A stretch of DNA of 59,120 nt from CAYUWG01 sp964448285 (GTDB taxonomy: Bacteria > Bacteroidota > Ignavibacteria > SZUA-365), in contig CAYUWG010000018.1 of assembly GCA_964448285.1 (NCBI GenBank), positions 1 through 59,120 of the forward strand, given 5' to 3'. Made by a program: the position numbers and the translations under genes. Numbering within the stretch: position 1 is the first letter of the stretch; every line of letters starts with the position of its first letter. This document shows, in pieces, positions 32,662-40,872 of this stretch. The notes beneath the pieces were generated by a model that saw nothing but the letters and a program-made list of their open reading frames with translations, ran no database searches and was not told the origin of the DNA.

Positions 32662-34088
32662 CACTCCATCGACCCGAAGACATCAAGAACGTACTCGAAC
32701 TCGCCAAACGCGAGGACGTGAAAATGATCGACTTCAAGTTCATGGACTTTCCCGGCCAGTGGCAACATTTCAGCATCCCTGCAACGCAGTTCGACGAGGG
32801 GACATTCGAAGACGGGCTTGGTTTCGACGGTTCGAGTCTTCGAGGATTCAAGAGCATCCACGAAAGCGACATGTTGATCATCCCCGATCCGACTACGGCA
32901 ATGATCGACCCCTTCATCCGTGAAAAAACATTGAGTCTTATCTGTGATATCTACGAGCCGCTGACGCGCGAGAAATACGAACGTTGCCCGAGAAACATCG
33001 CACAGAAAGCCGAAGCATATCTCAAGCAAACCGGACTTGCCGACACTGCGTACTTCGGACCTGAAGCGGAGTTCTTCGTTTTCAACGACGTGCGATTCCA
33101 TTCCGGCGAGAACCATGCCTTCTATGAACTCGATTCAATCGAAGGTCGATGGAATTCCGGACAGGACGAAGGGCCGAACCTCGGTTACAAACCGCGCTAT
33201 AAGGAAGGCTACTTCCCCGTCCCGCCCACCGACCATCTCAATGACCTCCGTAACGAGATGGTCCGCATCATGCTCGAATGCGGCCTCGACGTTGAGGCGC
33301 AACATCACGAAGTCGCATCCGGAGGGCAGGCCGAAATCGATCTGCGATTCCAACCGCTCTTGAAAGCAGCCGACGAATTGCTTTTGTTCAAGTACATCAT
33401 CAAGAACACGGCATTTCAGAACAAGATGACGGCGACGTTCATGCCGAAACCGATTTTCGGCGACAACGGCTCGGGCATGCACGTGCACATGAGTTTGTGG
33501 AAAGACGGCAAACCGCTTTTCTACGGCGAGCGATATGCGGGTTTGAGCGATACTGCTTTGTACTTCATCGGTGGATTGCTGAAGCATGCACCGGCACTCT
33601 GTGCACTGACGAACCCGACGACGAATTCGTACAAGCGTCTCGTTCCGGGCTTCGAAGCTCCGGTGAATCTCGCATACTCGCAACGCAATCGCAGCGCATC
33701 CATCCGCATCCCGATGTACTCGACGAGTCCGAAATCGAAACGCGTCGAATTCCGCACACCGGACCCGGCGTGCAATCCCTATCTTGCGTTCAGCGCAATG
33801 CTTATGGCCGGACTTGACGGAGTGATGAATCGGATTGACCCGGGTAATCCTTTGGACAAGGACATCTACGATATGAAGCCGGAGGAATTGAAGGACGTCC
33901 CAAGCGCACCCAGTTCATTGGAAGAAGCGCTCATGAATCTCGAGCGCGATCATGACTTCCTCCTCAAAGGCAACGTCTTCACCGAAGGCGTTATCAACAC
34001 ATGGATCGACTACAAGCTGCACAAGGAAGCAAAGCAGCTTGCACTTCGTCCACATCCATACGAGTTCTCGATGTACTTCGATGTGTAA
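32658..34088 (+). CDS. glnA: Glutamine synthetase type I, adenylylatable form
   Basis: Makes glutamine from glutamate, ammonia and ATP. 476 residues from ATG 32658, with AAAGGA eight bases upstream and a four-base overlap with the Lrp gene. The beta-grasp domain has GFDGSSLRGF. Catalytic-domain segments are AYFGPEAEFFVF, VEAQHHEVASGGQAEIDLRF, MPKPIFGDNGSGMHVHMSL, NPTTNSYKRLVPGFEAPVNL and the Arg-rich RNRSASIRIP. The loop DIYDMKPEEL (Tyr404) matches the adenylylation site of GSI-beta enzymes, and an adenylyltransferase gene lies at 40873-43743. The DSIEGRWNSG insertion is typical of this subtype. Ends 15 bases before the convergent truA stop. Confidence 0.97.
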   Translation: MTLHRPEDIKNVLELAKREDVKMIDFKFMDFPGQWQHFSIPATQFDEGTFEDGLGFDGSSLRGFKSIHESDMLIIPDPTTAMIDPFIREKTLSLICDIYEPLTREKYERCPRNIAQKAEAYLKQTGLADTAYFGPEAEFFVFNDVRFHSGENHAFYELDSIEGRWNSGQDEGPNLGYKPRYKEGYFPVPPTDHLNDLRNEMVRIMLECGLDVEAQHHEVASGGQAEIDLRFQPLLKAADELLLFKYIIKNTAFQNKMTATFMPKPIFGDNGSGMHVHMSLWKDGKPLFYGERYAGLSDTALYFIGGLLKHAPALCALTNPTTNSYKRLVPGFEAPVNLAYSQRNRSASIRIPMYSTSPKSKRVEFRTPDPACNPYLAFSAMLMAGLDGVMNRIDPGNPLDKDIYDMKPEELKDVPSAPSSLEEALMNLERDHDFLLKGNVFTEGVINTWIDYKLHKEAKQLALRPHPYEFSMYFDV

Positions 34089-34095
34089 GCCGTTA

Positions 34096-34109
34096 GGGTG
34101 ATATCACCC
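34096..34109. terminator. 14-bp palindrome between glnA and truA ends
   Basis: GGGTGATATCACCC is a perfect palindrome lying between the two convergent genes and covering the truA stop codon. It could fold in transcripts from both sides, but no T-run follows on either strand. Confidence 0.3.
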
Positions 34110-34931
34110 CTGTTGAGCCCCGTGTCGTTGTTGGCGGCAACCTCTGGAAACTTCAATCGAAGTATTCAGAAGTCTGTTCACGAATACCCACTCGTCACGG
34201 TCGTAACGCACTTCCTCGAGCGTAAGCCCGTGTGAAGGAGCGAGCATTGGTGTTCGCGTCGGATCTTTCCACTCCAAAATCTCACGGAATCCCGCGACAG
34301 TTGACTTTCCTCTTCCTACTGAGATGAGTCCGCCAACGATGCACCGTACCATCCCGTGGAGAAATCGATTCGCACGAATGAAGAAGCGCGACCGTGCTTC
34401 GCTCCATTCCCAATTCGCTTCGAACACGTAACACAGATGATTGCGTTGCGCAGGAGTCTGCTTTGCAAGGGCTGAAAAGTCGTGAAGGCCGTAGAGCGTT
34501 CGAACCGCCTCTTGAATCGCTTCATGGTTGAGCTGCGGATAGACGATCCACGAGGTGTAACGATCGAGCGTGGTCCGTCGATGATGAATCGAATACGAGT
34601 AGCTTCTGGATGAAGCGGAAAAGCGCGCATGAAAGTCCGGCGGGGCAGCGTCAAGGGTGTGGATGGTTATATCTTGTGGCATGCGAGCATTAAGAGCGTT
34701 CCGTATCTGCCATGTTTCCAGATCGGTTTCCGCATCGAAATGTGCGACTTGCCCGCGTGCATGAACACCTGCGTCCGTACGACCAGCGCCAACCATTCGC
34801 GTTTCGGTTTTGAATAGCTCTTCAAGAGTTTTCTGTATTTCGCCTTGTACTGAGCGCCCGTTTTTCTGGATTTGCCAACCAACGAAGTTTGTCCCCTCAT
34901 ATTCAATCGTGCATTTGTATCGTTGCTTCAT
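34104..34931 (-). CDS. truA: tRNA pseudouridine(38-40) synthase
   Basis: Forms pseudouridine at positions 38-40 of the tRNA anticodon arm. About 275 residues. The N-terminal YEGTNFVGWQIQKNGRSVQGEI, the catalytic GAGRTDAGVHARGQVAHF (nucleophile Asp), RFSASSRSYSYSI and the closing FLHGMVRCIVGGLISVGRGK are all present. I chose ATG 34931 (MKQRYKCTIEYEG); upstream in-frame starts at 34946 and 34955 give a non-conserved extension. The box-like TATTTTG ends only five bases before this ATG, but it lacks an upstream TTG. Confidence 0.95.
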   Translation of the reverse strand: MKQRYKCTIEYEGTNFVGWQIQKNGRSVQGEIQKTLEELFKTETRMVGAGRTDAGVHARGQVAHFDAETDLETWQIRNALNARMPQDITIHTLDAAPPDFHARFSASSRSYSYSIHHRRTTLDRYTSWIVYPQLNHEAIQEAVRTLYGLHDFSALAKQTPAQRNHLCYVFEANWEWSEARSRFFIRANRFLHGMVRCIVGGLISVGRGKSTVAGFREILEWKDPTRTPMLAPSHGLTLEEVRYDRDEWVFVNRLLNTSIEVSRGCRQQRHGAQQG

Positions 34932-35101
34932 AGCCGCAAAATACATCCATCTCACAAGACGACATGGTTCATCCGACGACTCACTCTCCCGTTATGCCAT
35001 TCCTGTTTCATTCCTCGTCAATGACCGCGAACCGAATGCAGGAGGTTTCGTATTTTACGCCTGAAGGAATTAACTCTGTAGCGACGACGAAGGAGATTGC
35101 C

Positions 35102-35395
35102 ATGCCGAAAAAGACATACACGAAAACGAAAAATTCCTGCCGGGTCATGTTTGAACTTCCAACGGAGGTCAATGCGAAGAAAGTCACTCTGCTTGGAGAC
35201 TTCAACGCATGGGATCCTAAAACCCATCCGATGAAAAAGCGTAAAGACGGTTCTTTCTATCTCATCACGTATCTGAAACCCGGCGAATACAAGTATCGAT
35301 TCCTGCTCGATGGAAAGCGGTGGGAAAATGACTATCACGCCGAGAAGTACTTGCCGAATATTTTCGGTGGTGAGGATTCCGTTATTTCAATTTGA
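35102..35395 (+). CDS. Small glycogen-binding-like (AMPK-beta/CBM48) domain protein
   Basis: 97 residues, cytoplasmic. ATG 35102 has AAGGAG six bases upstream. After a Lys-rich start, almost the whole protein is one early-set beta domain with KVTLLGDFNAWDPKTHPMKKRKDGSFYLITYLKPGEYKYRFLLDGKRWENDYHAEKY. This matches the AMPK-beta/isoamylase N-terminal carbohydrate-binding fold, including the GDFNxWD motif and the Trp residues that stack on alpha-glucans. There is no catalytic domain and no glycogen gene nearby, so it would act as a free-standing binding protein or adaptor. Its end overlaps the convergent VWA gene by nine bases. Confidence 0.85.
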   Translation: MPKKTYTKTKNSCRVMFELPTEVNAKKVTLLGDFNAWDPKTHPMKKRKDGSFYLITYLKPGEYKYRFLLDGKRWENDYHAEKYLPNIFGGEDSVISI

Positions 35396-37633
35396 ACCGT
35401 TCGTCTTCAGCGCAAGGATGTGTGAGACACCGTTTAGCGAAACAAGCTCGACGATATAGACTCCTGAAGGCAGCGATTCTGCGTTGAAATGAAACTCGTA
35501 GTCCCCACTTAGGAATTCGCCTTCCGCGAGGCGGTGAATTTCCACACCAAGAACGTTCAGAATTCGAAGTACCAGGTATTCCGTTTGAGGTATCGATATG
35601 CGAATAGTTGCCTGATCCGAAAACGGATTCGGATGTGTACGTATATTCGTCTTCCTTGTGATCAAAAGCTGGCAAAGTCCGTCCATTGGAAGCAGGATCG
35701 GTTCCATTTCATAAGATTGAATGCAAGGAAGAGCAATACCACTTTCAACGAAGGAGATCGTATCCACTTCAGGTACGATGGGAAGTTCATCGAAGACAAA
35801 CCGGAGTTGTGCAAACTCGGAAACGGAATCCGATGGAGTTCCGCTGAGGGTAACGGTTCCATCCAACGTATTAAGATCAAGCATGTCTGTCCAGTGATGA
35901 ACTGCGTCGGTTACGCCGATACATTTCATTCTCGAAGGCGCTTGCAGACGAAACGAGATTCGAACGAATTCAGACGGTGAAAGCGGGGGTTCGACAAACA
36001 ATGGGATCGTGAACTCACCTGCACGCTCGAGAAATCCCGATCTTGCCCGCACGGTATAACTCCGTTTGATGATTGCGCTGATGTGTGTCGTCGAAGAAAT
36101 CGCCGAACAACCGATATCCGTCCATGCTCGATAATAGTAAGCTCCCTCTTCAGTAATGCTCAGCGTTCGGGGGCCGACGGCAATCTCGTTTCCGTTTCGA
36201 TACCAGACATAGGAATCGAATCCAGGCTCCGCTGAAAGTGAGATGGTATCTCCAACACACAGATAATTTGATGCCGCGAGAATCTCAAGCGCAGTTTTAC
36301 ACGGCACGATGCAAATTTCCCGCACTTCTGAGGATGGGATAAAACAACCCTCGTCAAAGGACCAACGCGCAAGTGTCACGGGAGAGTACAACGTATCGGG
36401 AGGGTTGATTGCGACAAAATCCACGTCGATAACGTCACCAGTTCCATTTACCACTGAAGAGCCATCGATTCTGAAGCGAACACCGCCAGGTACAAGTGAA
36501 TACGTCAGCGCTGCGTTACTGTAAATCGATCCCGGCGCTATGCGTACTTGGATGAGTTGTAAGACGGAAGTGTCATATGCCAGAGTTCCATCCGCCGGCG
36601 GGAGTTGTGTTGAGCTTAATGGCGTTTCCAAACGAACCGGCACGGTGAACTGTGTCCCACCAGCGACCTTCTTCCCCAGCGGAGAAAACCTCACGGGGAT
36701 TGCCATGCCGATATTATCAGGGGTCGTAACGGAAACGGAGTCCGAATCGTTGCCGCCGCAATAATCGAACTGTACTTTGATTCGTCGGGCAGTGTCGTCG
36801 ATGCAGGTGCCGGTGTAATTGATCTTACATTCGATCAAACCGAATTGAATGAATCGGGCAATCTCGCGATAGATCCCTAAGAGTTGGTCCGGTGTCGGAG
36901 CTAAAAAGAACTTGCCGCCCGTCAGGTCAGATAGTTCACTCAATCCGACACTATCGATAGACCTTCCAAGGCCGATCGTGAAAACGGGAATACGATTTGA
37001 AAGCGCGAGATTCATGACTGTTGACTGTGTTTCTGAACTGGCGTTGTCTCTCCCATCGCTGAGAACGATAACGGCGCGACAGGGATTCGTCCCCTTGCCG
37101 ATCAGCTCTTGCAAGCCGACATAGATACCACTCCAAAGTGCGGTCGGACCGCCAACGTTGATCCCCAAGATGCTTTGCTTAAGCAAGGGGACATCGGTCG
37201 TCATACCATGCAGCAGTGCTGCATTGACGTTGAAACGAACAACCGCCGCTTCATCCACTCCAAGTTCGATCATATCGAGAAAGGCAATCCCTGCCGCCTT
37301 CGCTGCGTCTATCGGAGTACCCGACATGCTGCCGCTCGCATCGAATACGAGGGCTACACTTATCGGACAGCGATTCACGGTATCAGGGCAACGCAACGTG
37401 AAGTTGTGTATCTCCTGACCATTCTCCCATAACCGATAGTCCTGTTTGTTCGTGCGAAACAGGAATGCGCCGTTGCATTCCGGAACGATGGAGACCTCGA
37501 CGTTTGGCCAATTCACCTTGGCGTTCTTCACCTGGAGTGCCGGCTGGCCGTGGCTCACGTTCGCCAGGAGTGTAAGGACAACGAGCAAGGTGTAATAGCA
37601 CGATACTCTCTCCCATTTGTATTTCCAGTTCAT
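35387..37633 (-). CDS. Secreted VWA protein with cohesin-like modules and T9SS sorting domain (distant paralogue)
   Basis: 748 residues. ATG 37633 has a strong GGAGG six bases upstream. Signal peptide ending SHGQ; N-terminal domain QVKNAKVNWPNVEVSIV; VWA with FDASGSM (D98) and SDGRDN; Cys strip CKINYTGTCIDDTARRIKV. A cohesin-like module (about 300-445) contains GGTQFTVPVRLE, LAYDTSVLQLIQV and GSSVVNGTGDVIDVDF. One Ig-like repeat follows (YLCVGDTISLSAEPGFDSYVWYRNG), then a second beta domain with FTIPLFVEPPLSP, and the sorting domain (THPNPFSDQATIRISIP). Same design as the three VWA genes at 5.4-15.4 kb but 20 kb away and more diverged, with no near-identical DNA. Confidence 0.9.
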   Translation of the reverse strand: MNWKYKWERVSCYYTLLVVLTLLANVSHGQPALQVKNAKVNWPNVEVSIVPECNGAFLFRTNKQDYRLWENGQEIHNFTLRCPDTVNRCPISVALVFDASGSMSGTPIDAAKAAGIAFLDMIELGVDEAAVVRFNVNAALLHGMTTDVPLLKQSILGINVGGPTALWSGIYVGLQELIGKGTNPCRAVIVLSDGRDNASSETQSTVMNLALSNRIPVFTIGLGRSIDSVGLSELSDLTGGKFFLAPTPDQLLGIYREIARFIQFGLIECKINYTGTCIDDTARRIKVQFDYCGGNDSDSVSVTTPDNIGMAIPVRFSPLGKKVAGGTQFTVPVRLETPLSSTQLPPADGTLAYDTSVLQLIQVRIAPGSIYSNAALTYSLVPGGVRFRIDGSSVVNGTGDVIDVDFVAINPPDTLYSPVTLARWSFDEGCFIPSSEVREICIVPCKTALEILAASNYLCVGDTISLSAEPGFDSYVWYRNGNEIAVGPRTLSITEEGAYYYRAWTDIGCSAISSTTHISAIIKRSYTVRARSGFLERAGEFTIPLFVEPPLSPSEFVRISFRLQAPSRMKCIGVTDAVHHWTDMLDLNTLDGTVTLSGTPSDSVSEFAQLRFVFDELPIVPEVDTISFVESGIALPCIQSYEMEPILLPMDGLCQLLITRKTNIRTHPNPFSDQATIRISIPQTEYLVLRILNVLGVEIHRLAEGEFLSGDYEFHFNAESLPSGVYIVELVSLNGVSHILALKTNGSN

Positions 37634-37956
37634 CGCGAGCCTCCGTGTGTTGTTACTGCGGACTCATTTTCGCCGATACAACGATCTGAAATCTAATCGT
37701 GACTATCAAGGGTATAATCACTCAACGTCTTTGATTTCTTATCGCTTTCGGCGTCTTCTCGTTAGAAGAGATGCTTCATTCTCTTAAAAGGATACATTTG
37801 ACACGCGTTCCGTGAACGAGCAGTTGAACTGGTTGCATAAGAGCATCCCACAAGCGAAACCGTTTGATCGTATTGGCGCAAGGATGATGATTGCTGTGAG
37901 TTTTTGCATCGATTCGAAAACCATATGACGCCTTCCGGGAATCTACCTTATCGTTG
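37634..37956. other. 323-bp gap between prsW and the VWA gene
   Basis: No gene recognised. The only structure seen is a perfect small hairpin TCTTCT-CGTT-AGAAGA at 37754-37769, without a T-run. No promoter of the TTG-N20-TAnnTTTG type was found for the downstream VWA gene. Confidence 0.5.
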
Positions 37957-38967
37957 CTATGCCTCTTTATCAAGCATATAGAGTTGCCAGAGGTCCCGTT
38001 TGCTCGTATGGATAAACGGTGCCAATGCCCGCTTTCCCGTTGTCCCAATGTTTTTTTCCAAGGACTTCATTTCATCGAAGCGTTCTGCAACTTCTGGATC
38101 GTGAGGGACAGGGAATCCCGCCTCATGCATCAACAAAATCCCCTTCGCGCGAATAGAAAGCTCCAGATGAATCCGAAGCAAGCAGAGCATATCGACGACG
38201 ACTTCCCCTGGAAATCTCTGCTGAAGTTTTCTGAAGTACTCGCCAACATTCGAATTCATCACACCGCCCGCCATAATGATTTGGAGAAGTTCCTGATCCG
38301 TGTTGAACCCGACTTCCAACCATTGCCTCAATCGTTGCTCACTCCTTTCAAAAACGAGGTAGAGTACTATAGGTATCATCAACATGACAAGCAGTGCAGA
38401 AACGACCGGCGGAAAGATGAAGTGATTGTACAATGAGTGAATGAACAGAGCGAGTACCAGAGCCTGGACGAAAGAACGCGCTGCTCCAATCTCACGGTCT
38501 GTTAGGCTCTTCGCCACGACGGCGAACAATGCAGTCGCTCCTCCATGCATGATTGCCGTTCCAAAACCGCGAAGGACCCAGGTAATGAATCCCACGCCAT
38601 CGATCACGGAAACGTAGTAGAGGTTTTCGATGAGAGAAAAGCCGGCACCGATACCGAAGGCAATGATCGCGGCATCAACCATGAACCCGATACGGCCACG
38701 TGTGATGAGATACATGACGAAGGCAGCTTTCAGCGTTTCTTCTATCACCGGAGCGACATACCGGGAGGTCGAAGTAAACGATAAATCCCACCAAAGCATG
38801 ACATGCGTATTGACAGCGTAAGCAATCCCAGCCGTGGCTATACCGACCACGATGGAGAGAAGCACTTCACGGGGCTTCACGAGCTTGTAGCTGTCGAACA
38901 GAATAAGAAAGACGAGAAAGAGAAAAACTGGAAGAGCGCTGACAAGGACGTTGAGAAAGTGATGCAT
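37957..38967 (-). CDS. prsW: PrsW-family intramembrane metalloprotease
   Basis: 336 residues with about eight membrane helices in the first 230 and a cytoplasmic tail. The family motifs are in order: APVIEETLKA (EExxK), GAGFSLIENLYY, GTAIMHGGA and FIHSLYNHF. The Glu and His residues are those proposed to bind the metal. In Bacillus PrsW makes the first cut in the anti-sigma factor RsiW to release an ECF sigma factor. Here the gene directly follows an ECF sigma/anti-sigma pair on the same strand, separated by a terminator. The tail of ~100 residues is longer than in minimal members. A weak promoter-like element lies at 38984-39014. Confidence 0.9.
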   Translation of the reverse strand: MHHFLNVLVSALPVFLFLVFLILFDSYKLVKPREVLLSIVVGIATAGIAYAVNTHVMLWWDLSFTSTSRYVAPVIEETLKAAFVMYLITRGRIGFMVDAAIIAFGIGAGFSLIENLYYVSVIDGVGFITWVLRGFGTAIMHGGATALFAVVAKSLTDREIGAARSFVQALVLALFIHSLYNHFIFPPVVSALLVMLMIPIVLYLVFERSEQRLRQWLEVGFNTDQELLQIIMAGGVMNSNVGEYFRKLQQRFPGEVVVDMLCLLRIHLELSIRAKGILLMHEAGFPVPHDPEVAERFDEMKSLEKNIGTTGKRALAPFIHTSKRDLWQLYMLDKEA

Positions 38968-38983
38968 ACCGGCTTCGGGTGAT

Positions 38984-39014
38984 TCGATTTACGAAAAAAA
39001 TCCCATGCGCTCAA
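38984..39014 (-). promoter_or_regulatory. Possible promoter of prsW
   Basis: Reading leftwards: TTG (complement of 39012-39014), 20 bases, TAAATCGA. Spacing is right but the box is poor. It lies just after the terminator of the sigma-factor operon, which argues that prsW needs its own promoter. Confidence 0.25.
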
Positions 39015-39022
39015 GAAATACG

Positions 39023-39045
39023 AAAAACCCCGAAAAAAATCGGGG
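39023..39045 (-). terminator. Intrinsic terminator of the glnE-STAS-ECF operon
   Basis: On the minus strand: CCCCGA, T-rich loop, TCGGGG, then five T. It is 64 bases after the anti-sigma stop and before prsW. Confidence 0.8.
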
Positions 39046-39109
39046 CTTCTCACACGCGAAAAGTGATCGATTCTTGTCTCTCACGCAACGCGCAGCATAT
39101 TGCCTTCGA

Positions 39110-39880
39110 TCACTTGGACTTCTTCTGCAATTCGAGTGTTGTGTGATACACGCAGGCGTCCTCGTGGCAAACTGTTGCTCCCAATTCGCTTCGTTCTGCA
39201 CCTGATTTTCGAAAGGCCACAACGTACTCTCCGTATTGCTCGGTGTAAAAGTGAACCGACGTTGAGTCGATTTTCAAACCAGAGCTATTGTCGCGGGATG
39301 AAATGAACGAGTCGTAAGAAAGTTCACCCGGTTCGTATTCCAAACTCAGCTTCGTTTTATCGGACGTGACGATCTTCGCTTCAACATACACGTGCTCTTC
39401 ACCATCTTTGATCACGATGGTCCCGAACGTTCCCCGAACGTTGATCGTGTCGTAATCTGTCACCGTCCCGCTGACGGATGTTGATGAAAAGAATGAACCG
39501 ACGATCGGCTCGTTGCCTGTCAGACCTTGATTCTCTGCGATAGAATAGATCAGCGCACCCGTAACAACACCAATCAGGAAAAAGAATGCGAACCGTGGTA
39601 CGGGAGAAGTGGAAAGGGCGGAGCTGATTCGTTCGATCAATGTACCGAAGCGATTGCGTTGTATGGGACGAATCGAATTGAGAATCCGAACGAGAAGCGT
39701 TAACGGTTCCTCAAGTTCTTCCATCGATTCGAGACGAGAGGCAAGACGGCGGAGATCGTCGAAGAGGCGTTGTGCTTCAGGATTCTCTGCAAGAAACCTT
39801 TCCAGACGCATCGATTCATCCGGTGTGTTGACGTTGTCAATCTGCCCATGCATGAGTTTGAGTATGTCTTTCGGAATCAT
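39110..39880 (-). CDS. One-pass membrane anti-sigma factor
   Basis: 256 residues. A cytoplasmic N-terminal helical region (LMHGQIDNVNTPDESMRLERFLAENPEAQRLFDDLRRLASRLES) resembles anti-sigma domains without the zinc motif. A linker, one membrane helix (FAFFFLIGVVTGALIYSI, about 97-114) and a ~140-residue periplasmic beta-rich domain with two C-terminal cysteines (ATVCHEDACVYH) follow. ATG 39880 overlaps the sigma gene stop by four bases (ATGA), so the two proteins are made together in fixed ratio. By position it should hold the adjacent ECF factor at the membrane. The periplasmic part matches no sensor domain I know. It is the natural candidate substrate for the neighbouring PrsW. Confidence 0.8.
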   Translation of the reverse strand: MIPKDILKLMHGQIDNVNTPDESMRLERFLAENPEAQRLFDDLRRLASRLESMEELEEPLTLLVRILNSIRPIQRNRFGTLIERISSALSTSPVPRFAFFFLIGVVTGALIYSIAENQGLTGNEPIVGSFFSSTSVSGTVTDYDTINVRGTFGTIVIKDGEEHVYVEAKIVTSDKTKLSLEYEPGELSYDSFISSRDNSSGLKIDSTSVHFYTEQYGEYVVAFRKSGAERSELGATVCHEDACVYHTTLELQKKSK

Positions 39881-40455
39881 GGCTGATATCCTTCAGAAAG
39901 TAAATAGTCGCGTAATTGGTGTCTTGCAGTGAAGAGACGGGATTTGACGATTCGCTCCGGGAGCTGGAGGACATCTCCGATCTCTCTGTACGTCAGACCA
40001 TTGTAGTGACGAAGGATGATAACGGAGCGATGTGCGGGATTGAGTTTCATGATTGCCTTGGAAAGAACTGAATCCCGCTCCTCATCATCGAAGCGCTCAC
40101 CGGGGCTGCGATCGATCCCGCCGTGTTCAGGCTCAAAGCTGCGAAATCGCCGATTGAAACGAATGCTGTTGAGAGTTTCATTGATGGTGATTCGATAGAG
40201 CCAACTGAAGAACTTGAATTTTGCATTGAACGTGTGAAGCTTTTCGTAGGCTTTGACAAAAACGGCCTGCGTGATTTCCTCCGAATCGTCGTAACGATGG
40301 ACGAGTCGGAACACCGTGTTGAAGACAACGCGCTGATATCGCTTGACGATTTCACCGAAAGCGTTGATCTCGCCGTCCATAATTCTCTGTACGATTCGAA
40401 TGTCGTCTTCATTGCTATCGGCAAATACACGCTGGAGACCCGAATGTTGAACCAA
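39877..40455 (-). CDS. ECF RNA polymerase sigma factor
   Basis: About 192 residues from TTG 40455, chosen because AAAGG lies eight bases upstream; a TTG at 40485 would overlap the STAS gene and lacks a site. Region 2 shows IVKRYQRVVFNTVFRLVHRYDDSEEITQAVFVKAYEKL and FKFFSWLYRITINETLNSIR. Region 4 shows LNPAHRSVIILRHYNGLTYREIGDVLQLPERIVKSRLFTARHQLRDYL. Translationally coupled to the membrane anti-sigma gene and 16 bases after the STAS gene. It is of the RpoE/SigW-like kind, unlike the SigR-like factor at 24.5 kb. Confidence 0.93.
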   Translation of the reverse strand: MVQHSGLQRVFADSNEDDIRIVQRIMDGEINAFGEIVKRYQRVVFNTVFRLVHRYDDSEEITQAVFVKAYEKLHTFNAKFKFFSWLYRITINETLNSIRFNRRFRSFEPEHGGIDRSPGERFDDEERDSVLSKAIMKLNPAHRSVIILRHYNGLTYREIGDVLQLPERIVKSRLFTARHQLRDYLLSEGYQP

Positions 40456-40471
40456 CTTCTTTACCTTTCTC

Positions 40472-40756
40472 TCACTCAATCTCAAAAATCAGATGAAATC
40501 GCGCCAACGTGAAAACCTCCCGAACATGAGAGTTCATGTTTCTCAGATTCAATGTTTTATTCATAGTGACAAGGCGTTTTTGTGCATTGACCAAGGCTGC
40601 CAATCCGGAACTGGAAATGTACACGAGATCCATGAAGTCAATCGTGCAATTGTCTTCGATCTGATCCAGTGCGCGGAGAAAAACCGCAGTCTGAACTGAA
40701 TCGAGACGGCCGCTGAGTGCAAGCGTGTTTTCATTAGTGAATTGTGCTGTGAACAT
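40472..40756 (-). CDS. STAS-domain protein (anti-sigma factor antagonist type)
   Basis: 94 residues from ATG 40756, a complete STAS domain: LALSGRLDSVQTAVFLRALDQIEDNCTIDFMDLVYISSSGLAALVNAQKRL. The segment YISSSGL contains the serine that is phosphorylated in SpoIIAA/RsbV-type proteins. No cognate kinase or phosphatase gene is in the window. An in-frame ATG at 40858 would add 34 residues, and AAGGAG lies 20 bases before 40756, so the start is uncertain. It lies between glnE and the ECF sigma gene and seems to be in their operon. Confidence 0.82.
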   Translation of the reverse strand: MFTAQFTNENTLALSGRLDSVQTAVFLRALDQIEDNCTIDFMDLVYISSSGLAALVNAQKRLVTMNKTLNLRNMNSHVREVFTLARFHLIFEIE

Positions 40757-40872
40757 GGGGATGGATACGATTTTAACTCCTTCACGTCCCTCATAAAACG
40801 CAGACGCAATGGTCGAGAAATCGTATTGAGTTGCCCGCAAAATAGGAAACCCCTTCATAACTGCAATCAAAA

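Noticed and set aside
34936..34942. Promoter box TATTTTG right before truA
   Set aside because: No TTG at the right distance upstream, so I do not call a promoter.
37776..38048. Minus-strand open frame of 90 codons in the gap after prsW
   Set aside because: It starts in a shifted frame inside prsW, has no ribosome site and shows no recognisable protein pattern; prsW itself ends naturally.
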